From assembly GCA_000027065.2 (NCBI GenBank), contig FN543093.2:1244074-1308073 (forward strand): 64,000 bases of DNA, read 5' to 3'. Below, piece after piece: positions 44,715 through 53,891 of this stretch. Each line of letters starts with the position of its first letter. The stretch's first letter is position 1. The notes under the pieces are model-generated. The model had not been told where the DNA came from, searched no databases, and saw only the letters and a program-made list of their open reading frames with translations. The position numbers were made by a program, and so were the translations under genes. The stretch is from Cronobacter turicensis z3032. Lineage in GTDB: Bacteria > Pseudomonadota > Gammaproteobacteria > Enterobacterales > Enterobacteriaceae.

Positions 44715-45506
44715 ATGGAAATAACACTTAAGGAATTACTGAATCACGCCGCGTTTCAAGCCCACTTAACAGAGGCAATTTCTCGTGTAAAAGCGCAGCC
44801 TGACAACAGCGCGGCGCGAGAGCTGCTGTTCAAATTGTACTGTATTGAAGGCGACTGGCATAACGCCCTGGCGCAGCTGGAAATAGTAAAGCTGCTGGAC
44901 ACGGAATATACGAAGCGTGCGGAGCTTTATAAGAATCTCGTCATGAGCGAGCTATTACGAGCCCGCGTTCTGGCCGGTGACATGGCGCCTGTGGGGCTGG
45001 AGGCGCAGATGCCGGACTGGGTAGCGCGGCTGCATGACGCGAATCAACGGCTCGCCGCAGGCGATGAGGCGGACGCCGAACGCCTGCGTCAACAGGCGTT
45101 TGAGATGGCGCCGCTGACGCCGGGCGATGGCGATGGCGTCGCGCCGTTTAGCTGGATAGCCGACGGTGATGGACGGCTCGGGCCGGTATGCGAGTTCATC
45201 TGCGCGGGCGGGTATCGTTGGGTGCCGTTTGCGGCGCTGCGCGAACTTAAAATCCTCCGCCCCGTTGATATACTGGATCTGCTCTGGCTGCCGGCGCAGG
45301 CGACGCTCGCTGACGGACAATTTCAGGGTTATATCCCCGCCCGCTACCCGCTGATGACGGACGCCACGCAGGAAACGAAACTGGGCAGCCTGACCGACTG
45401 GCAGCGCATTTCCGATTCGCTCTGGATCGGACGCGGCAGGAAGATGCTGATTACCGATAAGGCGGAATATGCTCTGCCGGATATCCGCGAACTGCGGTTT
45501 GATTAA
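44715..45506 (+). CDS. tagJ: T6SS accessory protein TagJ (ImpE/SciE family)
   Basis: A 263-residue protein of the ImpE family. The N-terminal TPR-like part has LFKLYCIEGDWHNALAQLEIVKLLD, and the C-terminal ImpE domain has SWIADGDGRLGPVCEFICAGGYRWVPFAALRELKI and PAQATLADGQFQGYIPARYP. TagJ binds the N-terminal helix of TssB and helps ClpV disassemble sheaths in some systems. Here tssB is frameshifted downstream of that region, which is noted separately. Confidence 0.85.
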   Translation: MEITLKELLNHAAFQAHLTEAISRVKAQPDNSAARELLFKLYCIEGDWHNALAQLEIVKLLDTEYTKRAELYKNLVMSELLRARVLAGDMAPVGLEAQMPDWVARLHDANQRLAAGDEADAERLRQQAFEMAPLTPGDGDGVAPFSWIADGDGRLGPVCEFICAGGYRWVPFAALRELKILRPVDILDLLWLPAQATLADGQFQGYIPARYPLMTDATQETKLGSLTDWQRISDSLWIGRGRKMLITDKAEYALPDIRELRFD

Positions 45507-45515
45507 GGCGCGTCG

Positions 45516-45998
45516 ATGGAGAGAAAAAAGCAATTCGCGCCGACGCTGCTGGACCGGCTGCTGGACGAGGAGCCGAAAGCCCGCCACGAGGCGCATGACG
45601 CGAGCTTTATCAGCGCCAGGCATTACCGTCAGCGGGTACTGCGCGATATCGACATCTTGCTTAACAATACCAATATTGAGGCGCTGATCGATCCTGAACG
45701 TCACCCGGCTGTCATCGACTCGGTGATAAACCACGGCCTGGCGCCATTATCCGGGAAATACGCCACGCCGCACAGCGGGTCTGCGGTGGAGCAGGCCATT
45801 CGCAACGCCTTGCTGCGCTTTGAGCCGCGCATCATCGCGTCGTCGCTGGTGGTGCGCCCGAAACGTCAGCCAGCCGTTGGCACCACGTTGCTCTTTGAAA
45901 TAGCCGCGTTGCTTTACTGGCAGCCTGAGCCGATCGGGCTGACGGTGAGTGGTAGTTATGATACCGAAACGGAAAAAACAACGCTGACGGCGTTATAA
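45516..45998 (+). CDS. tssE: T6SS baseplate protein TssE (gp25-like)
   Basis: A 160-residue gp25-like protein. It has FAPTLLDRLLDEEPKARHEA at the start, the family RQRVLRDIDILLNN, YGLAP-type HGLAPLSG and the EQAIRNALLRFEPRI helix. It is a baseplate wedge component near the sheath start. It is the last gene of the right arm and is followed by a strong bidirectional terminator. Confidence 0.92.
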   Translation: MERKKQFAPTLLDRLLDEEPKARHEAHDASFISARHYRQRVLRDIDILLNNTNIEALIDPERHPAVIDSVINHGLAPLSGKYATPHSGSAVEQAIRNALLRFEPRIIASSLVVRPKRQPAVGTTLLFEIAALLYWQPEPIGLTVSGSYDTETEKTTLTAL

Positions 45999-46000
45999 GC

Positions 46001-46027
46001 AAAAAAGAGGCCTTGCGCCTCTTTTTT
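46001..46027. terminator. Bidirectional terminator after tssE
   Basis: AAAAAAGAGGC / GCCTCTTTTTT stem-loop directly after the tssE stop, with A and T runs on the two sides. It ends the T6SS right arm. Confidence 0.92.
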
Positions 46028-46114
46028 ATAGCCGAATTAAAAACGGCGGAGAATGAAAGGTGCCAAATCCTTCTGGCTGAGGGTATTAATCCGTTACGGG
46101 TTGCTGGTTATTAT

Positions 46115-46207
46115 TTACAGCGCGCCATTAAATAACGCGCACACAGAAATAACAAACACGCTGATTTGCGAAAGGATAAAACATTTCGCACCGAAACTAT
46201 ATTCCAT
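46115..46207 (-). CDS. Possible 30-aa single-helix membrane protein
   Basis: An ATG frame on the minus strand with GGGAG about 8 bases upstream encodes a 30-residue peptide that is mostly hydrophobic (CFILSQISVFVISVCALF). It lies alone in the 484-base gap between tssE and the chemoreceptor gene. The size and one-helix layout are those of known enterobacterial small membrane proteins, but I do not recognise it, and the score is modest. Confidence 0.35.
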   Translation of the reverse strand: MEYSFGAKCFILSQISVFVISVCALFNGAL

Positions 46208-46331
46208 GTTTCGCTCTCCCGGAGCATTTCAGAGGCTGTGTTGAGTCAATAGGTCAGTAGTTGCGGGACGTTATAATTACTGTGCCGTAATGGCGTGAAA
46301 TCCCGTCAGTAATGACTGCAATGCAAATAAT

Positions 46332-46357
46332 AAAAAAGCCGCAGGTGAGCGCGGCTT
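46332..46357 (-). terminator. Terminator of the chemoreceptor gene
   Basis: AAGCCGC / GCGGCTT stem with a T run on the minus strand, 125 bases past the mcp stop. A second perfect hairpin without a T run, GTAGCCGTG / CACGGCTAC, lies nearer at 46450-46471. Confidence 0.7.
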
Positions 46358-46481
46358 AAAACCTGTATTCAGGTGGCTGCGGATATTAGGACATTAACCC
46401 CTGTTAATCAAGTAATGGGGCGATATTCCCCAAAAAACCACTATATTTTGTAGCCGTGCAAACACGGCTACAGTATTACGT

Positions 46482-48389
46482 TTATGCCACCACAAACCGG
46501 TTAACCAGCTGCGACATAGTTTCAGACTGATTATCCAGCGTCTGGCTGGCGGTCGCGGCCTCGGACACCAGCGCCGCGTTCTGCTGCGTCACCTGCTCCA
46601 GTTGGTTCAGGGCTTCGTGCACCTGCGACACGCCAAGCGACTGCTCAGCCGCGGCGCGGGCGATATCGCTGATAAACGTCCGCATCCGGGCCGTGTTGGC
46701 CACGGCGGCATCCAGCGCGTGGCCGGAGGCATCGACATGCTCCACGCCTTCGCCGATTTTCGCCATGTTGTTCGCCACCAGCTCGCGGATAAGCCCCGCC
46801 TCCCGGGCGCAGCGCTGCGACAGCGTGCGCACTTCGGAGGCCACCACCGCAAAGCCGCGCCCCAGCTCTCCGGCGCGCGCCGCTTCTACGGCGGCGTTGA
46901 GCGCCAGCAGGTTAGTCTGGAAAGAGATATCGTCTATCGAGCCGACAATACGCGAGATCTGCTCGCTGGAAGCCTGAATATCCGCCATGCTCTGGCGGGC
47001 AGAGTGCGCCACCACGCTTGCGCTCTGCATCTCTTCTTCCATCAGGCGCGTCAGGCGCTCCGCCTCATGAGCGTTGTCGGCGGTCTGGGTAATGACGGTC
47101 GTTATCTGCTCCATGCTGGCGGCGGTTTCCACCAGTGATGCCGCCTGTTCATCGGTACGCTGCGCCAGATCCTGGTTCCCCGCGGCGATGTCGGCGCTGG
47201 CGTGACGCAGGACGACGGCGCCGGTTTTGATCTCGGCGACGATGCGCTGAATATCTTCAATAGCGCGGTTGTAGGCGCGGTTCAGGGCGGAGAGCTCATC
47301 GCTGCCCGGCACGTCCAGACGGCGCGTTAAGTCGCCTTCCATGCCGTCAATGGCGGCGAGGGTCGTGTGCAACTGACGATGAATGCTGCGCGCCACGACC
47401 ACGGCGAAGCTCATCGCCACGATAAGCGCCAGCAGCGTGATGATGAGAAAGCGCTGCCAGCCTGCGCGGGCATCGCTCGCGAGCGCGCCCGCGGTGGCGA
47501 GAAGCTGCGCGGAAGCCGCGTTTTCCAGCGTGCGCAGGGTATCGATACGCTGCGTCTGCGCCTCAAACCAGCTGCCCGGCGAAATGCCAAACCCGCCGCT
47601 CGCGGCCTTATCCAGCGCGGTCTGGCGCAGCGCCAGCGCGCGGGTCGCCGACGGCAGCGCGAGCGCGGCATCGATGCGCTTCACGCCGTCAGCGTCGGAA
47701 AGCTGGCGCGAGGCGGCAAGCCACGCCTGCTGTTTGCCCACCACTTCGCTCAGACGCGCCACCTGGCCGTCGGCAAAACGGTCGGCGAAGAAAATGCCGG
47801 AGAGCAGCGCGCGCTCGACGCCCGCCTGTTCTTTCATACTCAGCAGGCTGTAGTAAACCACCATCTGGTTCACAATTACTCCGGCGTGGCTTAAGTGCGT
47901 ACTGCGCGCCACCAGCTCCAGCACGGTGCTGATGGTATCGGTATAAAACGCCACGCCCTGCGGCGCGGGAACGGAAAGGGCGGTTATCTGCCGGCGCGTA
48001 TCGTCGAGCATCGACACCCGCTGGCGGAAGGCGCGGATGGCTTCGCCCACGCTGCCTTTCAGGCTCGCTTCATCGGTGTTTTTCATGGCGGCGTTAAAGG
48101 CCGCGAGCGCGCTGTCCGTCTGGCCGCGCTGCGCGGTCAGCTCACTGCTAAACTGCGCCCCTTTGCTGCCAAGATAACCGGCGCTCAGGCCGCGCTCTTT
48201 TTGCAGCTCATGCACCACATCGCCTGCGCTTTTCGCAAGGCGCGTCACTTCTTCGACATTGCGCATCTGCCGTTCGGTATCAATACGCGACATCATCCCG
48301 GCGCCCGCCAGCCAGAGCAGCGCTATTAATAACGGTAAAAGCGCGAGGGCTAATTTGGTTTTCATAGAGAGGCGATATATCCATGACAT
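46482..48389 (-). CDS. Methyl-accepting chemotaxis protein with NIT (nitrate-sensing type) domain
   Basis: A 635-residue chemoreceptor. A first membrane helix (residues about 10-32) is followed by a periplasmic domain of NIT type ([20 protein letters not shown]). A second helix lies at about 310-335 ([19 protein letters not shown]), then a HAMP-like region and the signalling hairpin ([39 protein letters not shown]). The C-terminus lacks the NWETF pentapeptide that tethers CheR/CheB. I start at the second ATG (48389), since AGGA is too close to the first. A sigma-28-type promoter precedes it. The ligand is not certain; NIT domains often sense nitrate or nitrite. Confidence 0.85.
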   Translation of the reverse strand: MSWIYRLSMKTKLALALLPLLIALLWLAGAGMMSRIDTERQMRNVEEVTRLAKSAGDVVHELQKERGLSAGYLGSKGAQFSSELTAQRGQTDSALAAFNAAMKNTDEASLKGSVGEAIRAFRQRVSMLDDTRRQITALSVPAPQGVAFYTDTISTVLELVARSTHLSHAGVIVNQMVVYYSLLSMKEQAGVERALLSGIFFADRFADGQVARLSEVVGKQQAWLAASRQLSDADGVKRIDAALALPSATRALALRQTALDKAASGGFGISPGSWFEAQTQRIDTLRTLENAASAQLLATAGALASDARAGWQRFLIITLLALIVAMSFAVVVARSIHRQLHTTLAAIDGMEGDLTRRLDVPGSDELSALNRAYNRAIEDIQRIVAEIKTGAVVLRHASADIAAGNQDLAQRTDEQAASLVETAASMEQITTVITQTADNAHEAERLTRLMEEEMQSASVVAHSARQSMADIQASSEQISRIVGSIDDISFQTNLLALNAAVEAARAGELGRGFAVVASEVRTLSQRCAREAGLIRELVANNMAKIGEGVEHVDASGHALDAAVANTARMRTFISDIARAAAEQSLGVSQVHEALNQLEQVTQQNAALVSEAATASQTLDNQSETMSQLVNRFVVA

Positions 48390-48429
48390 AAGCGTCATTC
48401 CTGTATTGCGATAAAGATCGTTATATTTG

Positions 48430-48457
48430 CTATCGGTAACATCAATAAGATGCTTTA
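48430..48457 (-). promoter_or_regulatory. Sigma-28 (FliA)-like promoter of the chemoreceptor
   Basis: On the minus strand TAAA (48457-48454) and ACCGATAG (48437-48430) are separated by 16 bases, close to the TAAA-N15-GCCGATAA consensus. This ties the receptor to the flagellar regulon. Confidence 0.55.
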
Positions 48458-48653
48458 ATCGCTGCCGCTGCGTTCAGGGCTATAAAATAACTAAAAAGAG
48501 TTATTCTGATGATCCAGAATAAAAAAGGGCGAGTTATAGTTTTCAGAAAAGATAAAAGCCAGCGATGAATAGCGGGCTTATCGGGGCAGGTGGCTCCCTG
48601 ATTAAGGTAAATACCCTTAATCGGTCAGGAGCCAGTCAGGAATAAAAGGATTA

Positions 48654-49769
48654 TCAGGCGGCCCAGATTTCACCGTTCAGACGCACCAGTTCCGAGAGCG
48701 AACCGCCATTAGCGGTAAATTCACGAATGCGGTGTACGTCGCTGTCGTTATTTTTCACGTAGCGATCGATAGCCTCCAGCGCGCTGCCGGCCTTAAGCGG
48801 ACGCGCGTAGCGCTCAAGCTTGTCGAGCAGGCGCGTAATATCCTCGCCAATGGTGCGTTGTTCGCCGGTACTGACATCCGTGAGCATTCCGTCAAGACCA
48901 TAGCGACAGGCCTGGAACCGGTTGAACCGGTAAATAAGGTAATCCTCAGCCTTATGTTTATAAGGGCGCGCTTCCAGCAGCCAGTGGGAAAGCGCCTGAA
49001 TAAAGCCTGCGATATTCACGGCGCGCTCCAGCGTTAATGGCGTATCCATCACGCGCACTTCCACCGTGCCAAAACCGGGGCTCGGGCGAATATCCCAGTG
49101 CAGATCTTTAATCGACTCCACCACCTTCGTGCTTTCCAGGCGCGCGTACATTTTCTCGAACTGCGTCCAGTCGGCGGCAAACGGGGCCGGGCCGTTATCC
49201 GGAAACGCGGAGAAAATATTCAACCGTGACGAGGCGAAACCGGTGTCTGAGCCCTGCATATAAGGCGACGACGCCGACAGCGCCACCACATGCGGCACAA
49301 AGCGCGACAGCCCGTGGAGCAGATAGATAGCCTCTTCCCCGTTGCGGCAGCCCACATGCACATGCTGGCCGAATACCGTGGCCTGTTTGATGAGATAACC
49401 GAACAGCTCCAGCGTGCGGGCGTAGCGTTCGCTGGCGCAGACCTCCTGGCGCTGCCACTTCTGGAACGGGTGCGTGCCACCGCCGCTTATCATCAAATGA
49501 TGCTGCTGGGCGCAGGCGAGAATTTCACGCTGCATCGCGGCGAATTCCGCCGCCACCTGGTTGATATCGCGGCAGACGCCGGTCGCTATCTCCAGCATGC
49601 TTTCGGTGATGTCGTGTTTCACTTCACCCGCCGTGACGCGGCTCTCCAGCGCGCTAATCAGCGTCGAGGAATCCTGGCTTAAGTTAAAACCGGGCGGGCT
49701 GACCACCTGGAGCTCCAGTTCAACGCCCAGGGTATAGGGTTCGGAAGGGGCAAAAGGTTTGAGGGGCAT
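48654..49769 (-). CDS. ybdK: YbdK, GCS2-family carboxylate-amine ligase
   Basis: A 371-residue protein of the glutamate-cysteine ligase 2 family. Motifs are [12 protein letters not shown] at the N-terminus, [25 protein letters not shown] (metal/ATP site), and [24 protein letters not shown]. coli YbdK has weak gamma-glutamylcysteine ligase activity in vitro. In E. coli it lies upstream of entD in the same region, so synteny supports the name. It stands alone here. Confidence 0.92.
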   Translation of the reverse strand: MPLKPFAPSEPYTLGVELELQVVSPPGFNLSQDSSTLISALESRVTAGEVKHDITESMLEIATGVCRDINQVAAEFAAMQREILACAQQHHLMISGGGTHPFQKWQRQEVCASERYARTLELFGYLIKQATVFGQHVHVGCRNGEEAIYLLHGLSRFVPHVVALSASSPYMQGSDTGFASSRLNIFSAFPDNGPAPFAADWTQFEKMYARLESTKVVESIKDLHWDIRPSPGFGTVEVRVMDTPLTLERAVNIAGFIQALSHWLLEARPYKHKAEDYLIYRFNRFQACRYGLDGMLTDVSTGEQRTIGEDITRLLDKLERYARPLKAGSALEAIDRYVKNNDSDVHRIREFTANGGSLSELVRLNGEIWAA

Positions 49770-49952
49770 TCGGGGCTCTCTTATAAGTCAAAGGTTCTGC
49801 TCCAAGTATAGTCATGCAAAATCATTCAGTTGCGGCCAGATTGCTCAGATAAAACCGAGTTCCTGCGCGCGTTTTTTCCACGGCGTTATCGCTATCTTCC
49901 TGGTTTCACTCCTGTTATAACTTTTTATTAACAACCATCAGGAGGAGTGCTT

Positions 49953-50666
49953 GTGGCTTATTTCAACCATTACGATCAGCAGGTCGGCGCGCCGGTGCCG
50001 GACTGGAAAGGCGCAAGAATGCTGGAGCGCGAAACGCTTTCCGGGCGTTACTGCACGCTGGCGCCGCTCAATGCCGATGCGCACGCCGCCGCGCTGTTCG
50101 CGGCGTATCAGGACGCGCCGGACGATCGCGACTGGACGTGGCTGGCAAGCGATCGCCCCGATACGCTGGCGCAGTGCCATGGGTGGGTGGCGCAAAAAGT
50201 GATGGATCCGTCGCTGGTGCCTTTCGCGGTTATCGATAACGCGCGCGGCGAGGCGGTGGGGCTGGTGTGCTTTATGCGCATCGACAAAGCTAACGGCGTC
50301 GTGGAGATAGGCCACGTGACCTGGTCGCCGCGCATGAAAAATCGCGTTACTGGCACCGAGGCGCTGTGGCTGTTGATGCGCGACGCCTTTGAGCACGGTT
50401 TCCGGCGCGTGGAATGGAAGTGCGATTCGATGAATACCGCCTCGCGCCGCGCCGCCGAACGGCTCGGCTTCACGTATGAAGGGCGGCTGCGTCAGATGAT
50501 GGTGCGTAAAGGGCGCAACCGTGATTCCGAGTGGTTTTCGCTGCTCGACAGCGAATGGCTGCCGGTGGATGCCGTGCTGCGCGCCTGGCTGTCACCGGAG
50601 AATTTCACCGCTGATGGCGTGCAGAAACAGCCGCTCAGCCACTTCCGGGCAAGCTCACAAGCGTGA
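49953..50666 (+). CDS. GNAT-family N-acetyltransferase (RimJ/RimL type)
   Basis: A 237-residue acetyltransferase. A GTG start at 49953 has AGGAGG 7 bases upstream; the frame GTG at 49947 overlaps that site. The GNAT core is clear: VEIGHVTWSPRMKNRVTGTEA (acetyl-CoA region), then RVEWKCDSMNTASRRAAERLGFTYEG. It acts on an amine of a protein N-terminus or small molecule; the target is not evident. Its 3' end overlaps entD by 32 bases on the opposite strand, an unusual convergent arrangement. YbdK lies upstream, divergently oriented. Confidence 0.8.
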   Translation: MAYFNHYDQQVGAPVPDWKGARMLERETLSGRYCTLAPLNADAHAAALFAAYQDAPDDRDWTWLASDRPDTLAQCHGWVAQKVMDPSLVPFAVIDNARGEAVGLVCFMRIDKANGVVEIGHVTWSPRMKNRVTGTEALWLLMRDAFEHGFRRVEWKCDSMNTASRRAAERLGFTYEGRLRQMMVRKGRNRDSEWFSLLDSEWLPVDAVLRAWLSPENFTADGVQKQPLSHFRASSQA

Positions 50667-51303
50667 GGATCTGCTGCCCCTCCTGACGCCAGTACAGCGT
50701 GAAGCACCGCCCTCGCGTGAACGGCCCGAGCGGGCAGGCAAGGCGTAGCGTCAACTGATGGTCATCCAGCGCGACGACGTTCGCGCATTCAAAACCGAAC
50801 CAGTCGCCCACCTGCGGGAACAGCGCTTTAAAGAGGCTCTCTTTGGCGGAAAACGCGAGCGTCAGGGCGCTGGCGAAGGGCAGCGGGGTGCAGGCAAGCA
50901 GCGCGCGTTCTTGTACGTTGATAATGCCGGGCGCCAGGTCGCGCGCCGTCTGCGCGTCCATCAGGTTTTCGACATCTATCCCGACGCAGCCTGGCGCGGC
51001 GATAACCACGGCCCAGGCGCGGTGGCCGGTGTGCGTAATACTGCCGGTAAAACCAGCGGGCCAGCGCGGCTCGCGGTGCGCGCCGATGCCCGGCGGTGAG
51101 AATGGCGCGCCAGCCGCCCGCAGTGCGGCGACGGCGGCGATACGGCCCGCCAGATGCTCCGCCTGACGCCGCAAGACGGCGTTCGCCAGCATCGCATGAT
51201 GCGGCAGCCACAGCAGATCGTCAGGTGTGAAAGTGTCAGGCGAGAAATCGACGCGCCAGAGCGGCTGTCCGGCGAAGGTCAACGGGGTGAGGGTGGTCTG
51301 CAT
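50635..51303 (-). CDS. entD: EntD, enterobactin phosphopantetheinyl transferase
   Basis: A 222-residue Sfp-type transferase that loads 4'-phosphopantetheine onto EntB and EntF. The motifs are FAGQPLWRVDF and LLWLPHH near the start, SITHTG at 88-93, GIDVEN (Mg-binding, 108-113) and FSAKESLFKA (151-160). The start at 51303 matches E. coli EntD. A longer frame could start inside the fepA stop (TGATG at 51339-51341); the extra 12 residues do not match. It is the last gene of the fepA-entD message. Confidence 0.92.
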   Translation of the reverse strand: MQTTLTPLTFAGQPLWRVDFSPDTFTPDDLLWLPHHAMLANAVLRRQAEHLAGRIAAVAALRAAGAPFSPPGIGAHREPRWPAGFTGSITHTGHRAWAVVIAAPGCVGIDVENLMDAQTARDLAPGIINVQERALLACTPLPFASALTLAFSAKESLFKALFPQVGDWFGFECANVVALDDHQLTLRLACPLGPFTRGRCFTLYWRQEGQQILTLVSLPGSG

Positions 51304-51338
51304 CGGAAAAGGGCGGGCATTTCTGCCCGCCGTCGTCA

Positions 51339-53612
51339 TCAAAAGTGAGTGTTGATGCCCATAAACCAGGTGCGGCCTGATTCGTTATAAGTCTCCGCCC
51401 CCGCGCCATACATCCAGGCGTTGGTTTTGGCGTTACCGGTGGTCTGGGCGTTGCCTGCGCGCCAGTGGCGCTTGTCGAAGACGTTATCGAGGCCCGCCGT
51501 CAGGCTGACGTTTTTGGTCACATCCCAGGAGCCGCTCAGGCCGACGATGCTGTAAGGGCTCACTTCATTGGTGCCGCTGTCGGTCACGCGCTCGCCCTTA
51601 TAGTTGTACATTTTCGGCTTCTGACGGCCATACCAGGTGAACGTGCTTTGCAGCGACAGATCGTCGCGTACCTGCCAGCTCAGCGTCGAGTTCAGGGTAA
51701 ACTCCGGAATGATCGACAGACGATCGCCGGTGGTTTTGTTCTTACTCTGCAACATCCAGGTCAGGTTGTTGCTCCACTGGACGGTATCGGTCACCGGCAG
51801 ATTCAGTGTGCCTTCAAGCCCTTCCACCACGGCTTTCGGCACGTTCTCCCACTGGTAGAGATCCGTTTTATTGCTGATCGCCGTGACGCGGGTATAACCG
51901 GCTTCGATTTTGTCGTGGTAGTCGTTACGGAACCAGGTGAGGCCCGCCTGATAACCATCCTGTTTGTACTCAAGACCAATCTCTTTGTTGACGCTGGTCT
52001 CCGCTTTCAGATCTTCATTGCCCATCAGGTAGCAGCCGGTGTTGGCGGCGCTGGCGTAGCAGCCCTGGCCGCGGCTGTAGAGGATGTAGTCATCGTTGGT
52101 CTGATAGAGGCTTGGCGCTTTGTAGGCGCGCGCGATGCCCATTTTCAGCGTCACCGTGTCGGTCAGCGCCTGCGTCAGGTTCAGCGCCGGGCTCCAGTTG
52201 TTGCCAACAATGGTGTGGTGATCGAAACGCAGCGACGGGGTCAGCGTCGTGCTGTCAGTGAGCTGCATATTGTCTTCGGCAAACAGCGAGAAGATTTCCG
52301 CTTTGGCGTATGGGCTGCGGTTGGTGGAATCGACGCCCGGGATCGCGCCGCCGCTGGTAGAGCCGGTCAGCGCCTGAGCGGTCGAGGTGCCATCTTTCAG
52401 GCGCTGCTGGTTCCACTCGGTGCCGAGCGTCAGGTTCTGGCTCACCACCCAGTCGAAGGGAATGCTCACTTCGCTGTGCAGCAGCACGTCGCTCAGGTTG
52501 ATATCCGAGAATTTCTCGCTGTTAAACAGCCCTTCCAGACCGCCCGTCAGGCCTTCGCCAAGACGCGAGTTGCGCGTGTGTTCATACTGGGCGTAAGTGT
52601 TGGTGGTCACGCCGTTATCCCAGCCGCCGGTCCAGGTGACCGCGTAGTTCTGGCGGTAGAGACGGTTGGTTTCCTTGCCGTAATATTTTTTCACCAGCCC
52701 GTTGGTGCTGTTGTCGTTGTTGGTGTTCTGGGTGTCGCCCGCGTAGAGGTTGCCCTGACGGCTGTAGCCCGCTTCAAACTCCAGCGCCTGCATCGGCGCG
52801 AATTCCCAGCGCACCTGGCCGTTGATGTCTTTATTAACCACGCCTTCACGCCCGGCGGGCAAGGTATCGGCATAGCTGCCGGTGCGCAGCGATTCATGCC
52901 CGGCGTTGATGTCCTGGGCATCCGGCTGGGTTTTCGCCAGGTTGCCGTACAGACGGAAGCTGACGCTGTCGCCAAGCGGTCCGGTCAGGCTGAAATTGGT
53001 GCGTTTTGTCGCGCCTTCGGCTTTATGTTCCGGCACGTCGAAATAGCTGTCCCAGGCGCCGTGCCATTCGTTGCTGCTGCGTTTGGTGATGATATTGACC
53101 ACACCGCCCGCCGCGCCGTTGCCGTAGCGGGCGGCGGCAGGGCCGCGCAGCACCTCGATGCGTTCGATCATCTCCGGCGGCACCCAGGCGGTATCGCCAC
53201 GGCTGTCGCGCTCGCCGCGCCAGCCCTGACGTACCGAGTTACGGCTGCTGACGGGTTTGCCGTCAATCAGGATCAGCGTGTTTTCCGGGCCCATCCCGCG
53301 GATGTCGATCTGGCGGTTGTTGCCGCGCTGGCCGCTGGTGGAGTTGCCGGTCAGGTTGACGCCCGGCATGGTGCGGATGATTTCCGACACATCGCGCGCC
53401 GGCGGGTTTTTACGGATTTCATCGGCGGTAATGGTCGAGACGCCAGGCGCCTGAAGGTTTTGCTGTGCGGCGGTGACGACAATGGTGTCATCGCCATTGG
53501 TTGCTTTGCCATCCATCGGGGCGGTGCTGTCCTGCGCCCAGGCGGGCAGCGCTGCGCCATAAATCCCCAAATTAATCAGCATCACCAGAGAGAGGGGGAG
53601 CTTTTTATTCAT
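51339..53612 (-). CDS. fepA: FepA, TonB-dependent ferric-enterobactin receptor
   Basis: A 757-residue outer-membrane receptor. Signal peptide to about residue 26 (ALPAWA), a TonB box in the DDTIVVTAAQ segment, a plug domain (RGMGPENTLILIDGKPVSSRNS), and a 22-strand barrel ending WFMGINTHF with the terminal Phe. It takes up ferric enterobactin. It is divergent from fes across a Fur-box region, as in E. coli. A complete antisense frame of 761 codons on the other strand is a by-product of codon bias. Confidence 0.96.
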   Translation of the reverse strand: MNKKLPLSLVMLINLGIYGAALPAWAQDSTAPMDGKATNGDDTIVVTAAQQNLQAPGVSTITADEIRKNPPARDVSEIIRTMPGVNLTGNSTSGQRGNNRQIDIRGMGPENTLILIDGKPVSSRNSVRQGWRGERDSRGDTAWVPPEMIERIEVLRGPAAARYGNGAAGGVVNIITKRSSNEWHGAWDSYFDVPEHKAEGATKRTNFSLTGPLGDSVSFRLYGNLAKTQPDAQDINAGHESLRTGSYADTLPAGREGVVNKDINGQVRWEFAPMQALEFEAGYSRQGNLYAGDTQNTNNDNSTNGLVKKYYGKETNRLYRQNYAVTWTGGWDNGVTTNTYAQYEHTRNSRLGEGLTGGLEGLFNSEKFSDINLSDVLLHSEVSIPFDWVVSQNLTLGTEWNQQRLKDGTSTAQALTGSTSGGAIPGVDSTNRSPYAKAEIFSLFAEDNMQLTDSTTLTPSLRFDHHTIVGNNWSPALNLTQALTDTVTLKMGIARAYKAPSLYQTNDDYILYSRGQGCYASAANTGCYLMGNEDLKAETSVNKEIGLEYKQDGYQAGLTWFRNDYHDKIEAGYTRVTAISNKTDLYQWENVPKAVVEGLEGTLNLPVTDTVQWSNNLTWMLQSKNKTTGDRLSIIPEFTLNSTLSWQVRDDLSLQSTFTWYGRQKPKMYNYKGERVTDSGTNEVSPYSIVGLSGSWDVTKNVSLTAGLDNVFDKRHWRAGNAQTTGNAKTNAWMYGAGAETYNESGRTWFMGINTHF

Positions 53613-53804
53613 CTTTTATCCTGCTGTCTGTGCTGCGGCCCGGAAGTCCTTCCCCAGTGGGGCAGGGCGCAACATGGAATATGCCAGAGCCGCTTTACGC
53701 AAACCCCGCTCATCCCGGAGCGGCAGCGCGCAAACGCCTGGTCGGGTTAATGTTTTTGAGTGAAAGACGCGCTTCCCACAGCGCGCCAATACGCTATTGC
53801 AAAT

Positions 53805-53829
53805 GCAAATAATTATCAATAATATTATC
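53805..53829. promoter_or_regulatory. Fur box between fepA and fes
   Basis: The minus-strand sequence reads GATAAT-ATTATT-GATAAT-TATTTG, a chain of hexamers like the GATAAT Fur consensus. It lies 193 bases from the fepA start and 63 from the fes start, and should repress both when iron is plentiful. Confidence 0.75.
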
Positions 53830-53891
53830 ATCAAATTATCTGGACTCACGTAAATCCATGATATTTATCAAAACTAACAAGGAGCGGGACG

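Noticed and set aside
46053..46244. 63-codon plus-strand frame after tssE
   Set aside because: It lies past a strong terminator, has no ribosome-binding site and its translation looks random. The opposite-strand 30-residue frame is slightly better supported.
51465..53750. Antisense open frame of 761 codons opposite fepA
   Set aside because: The sense gene is clearly fepA. In GC-rich genes the complementary frame often lacks stops; the translation is compositionally odd and matches no family.
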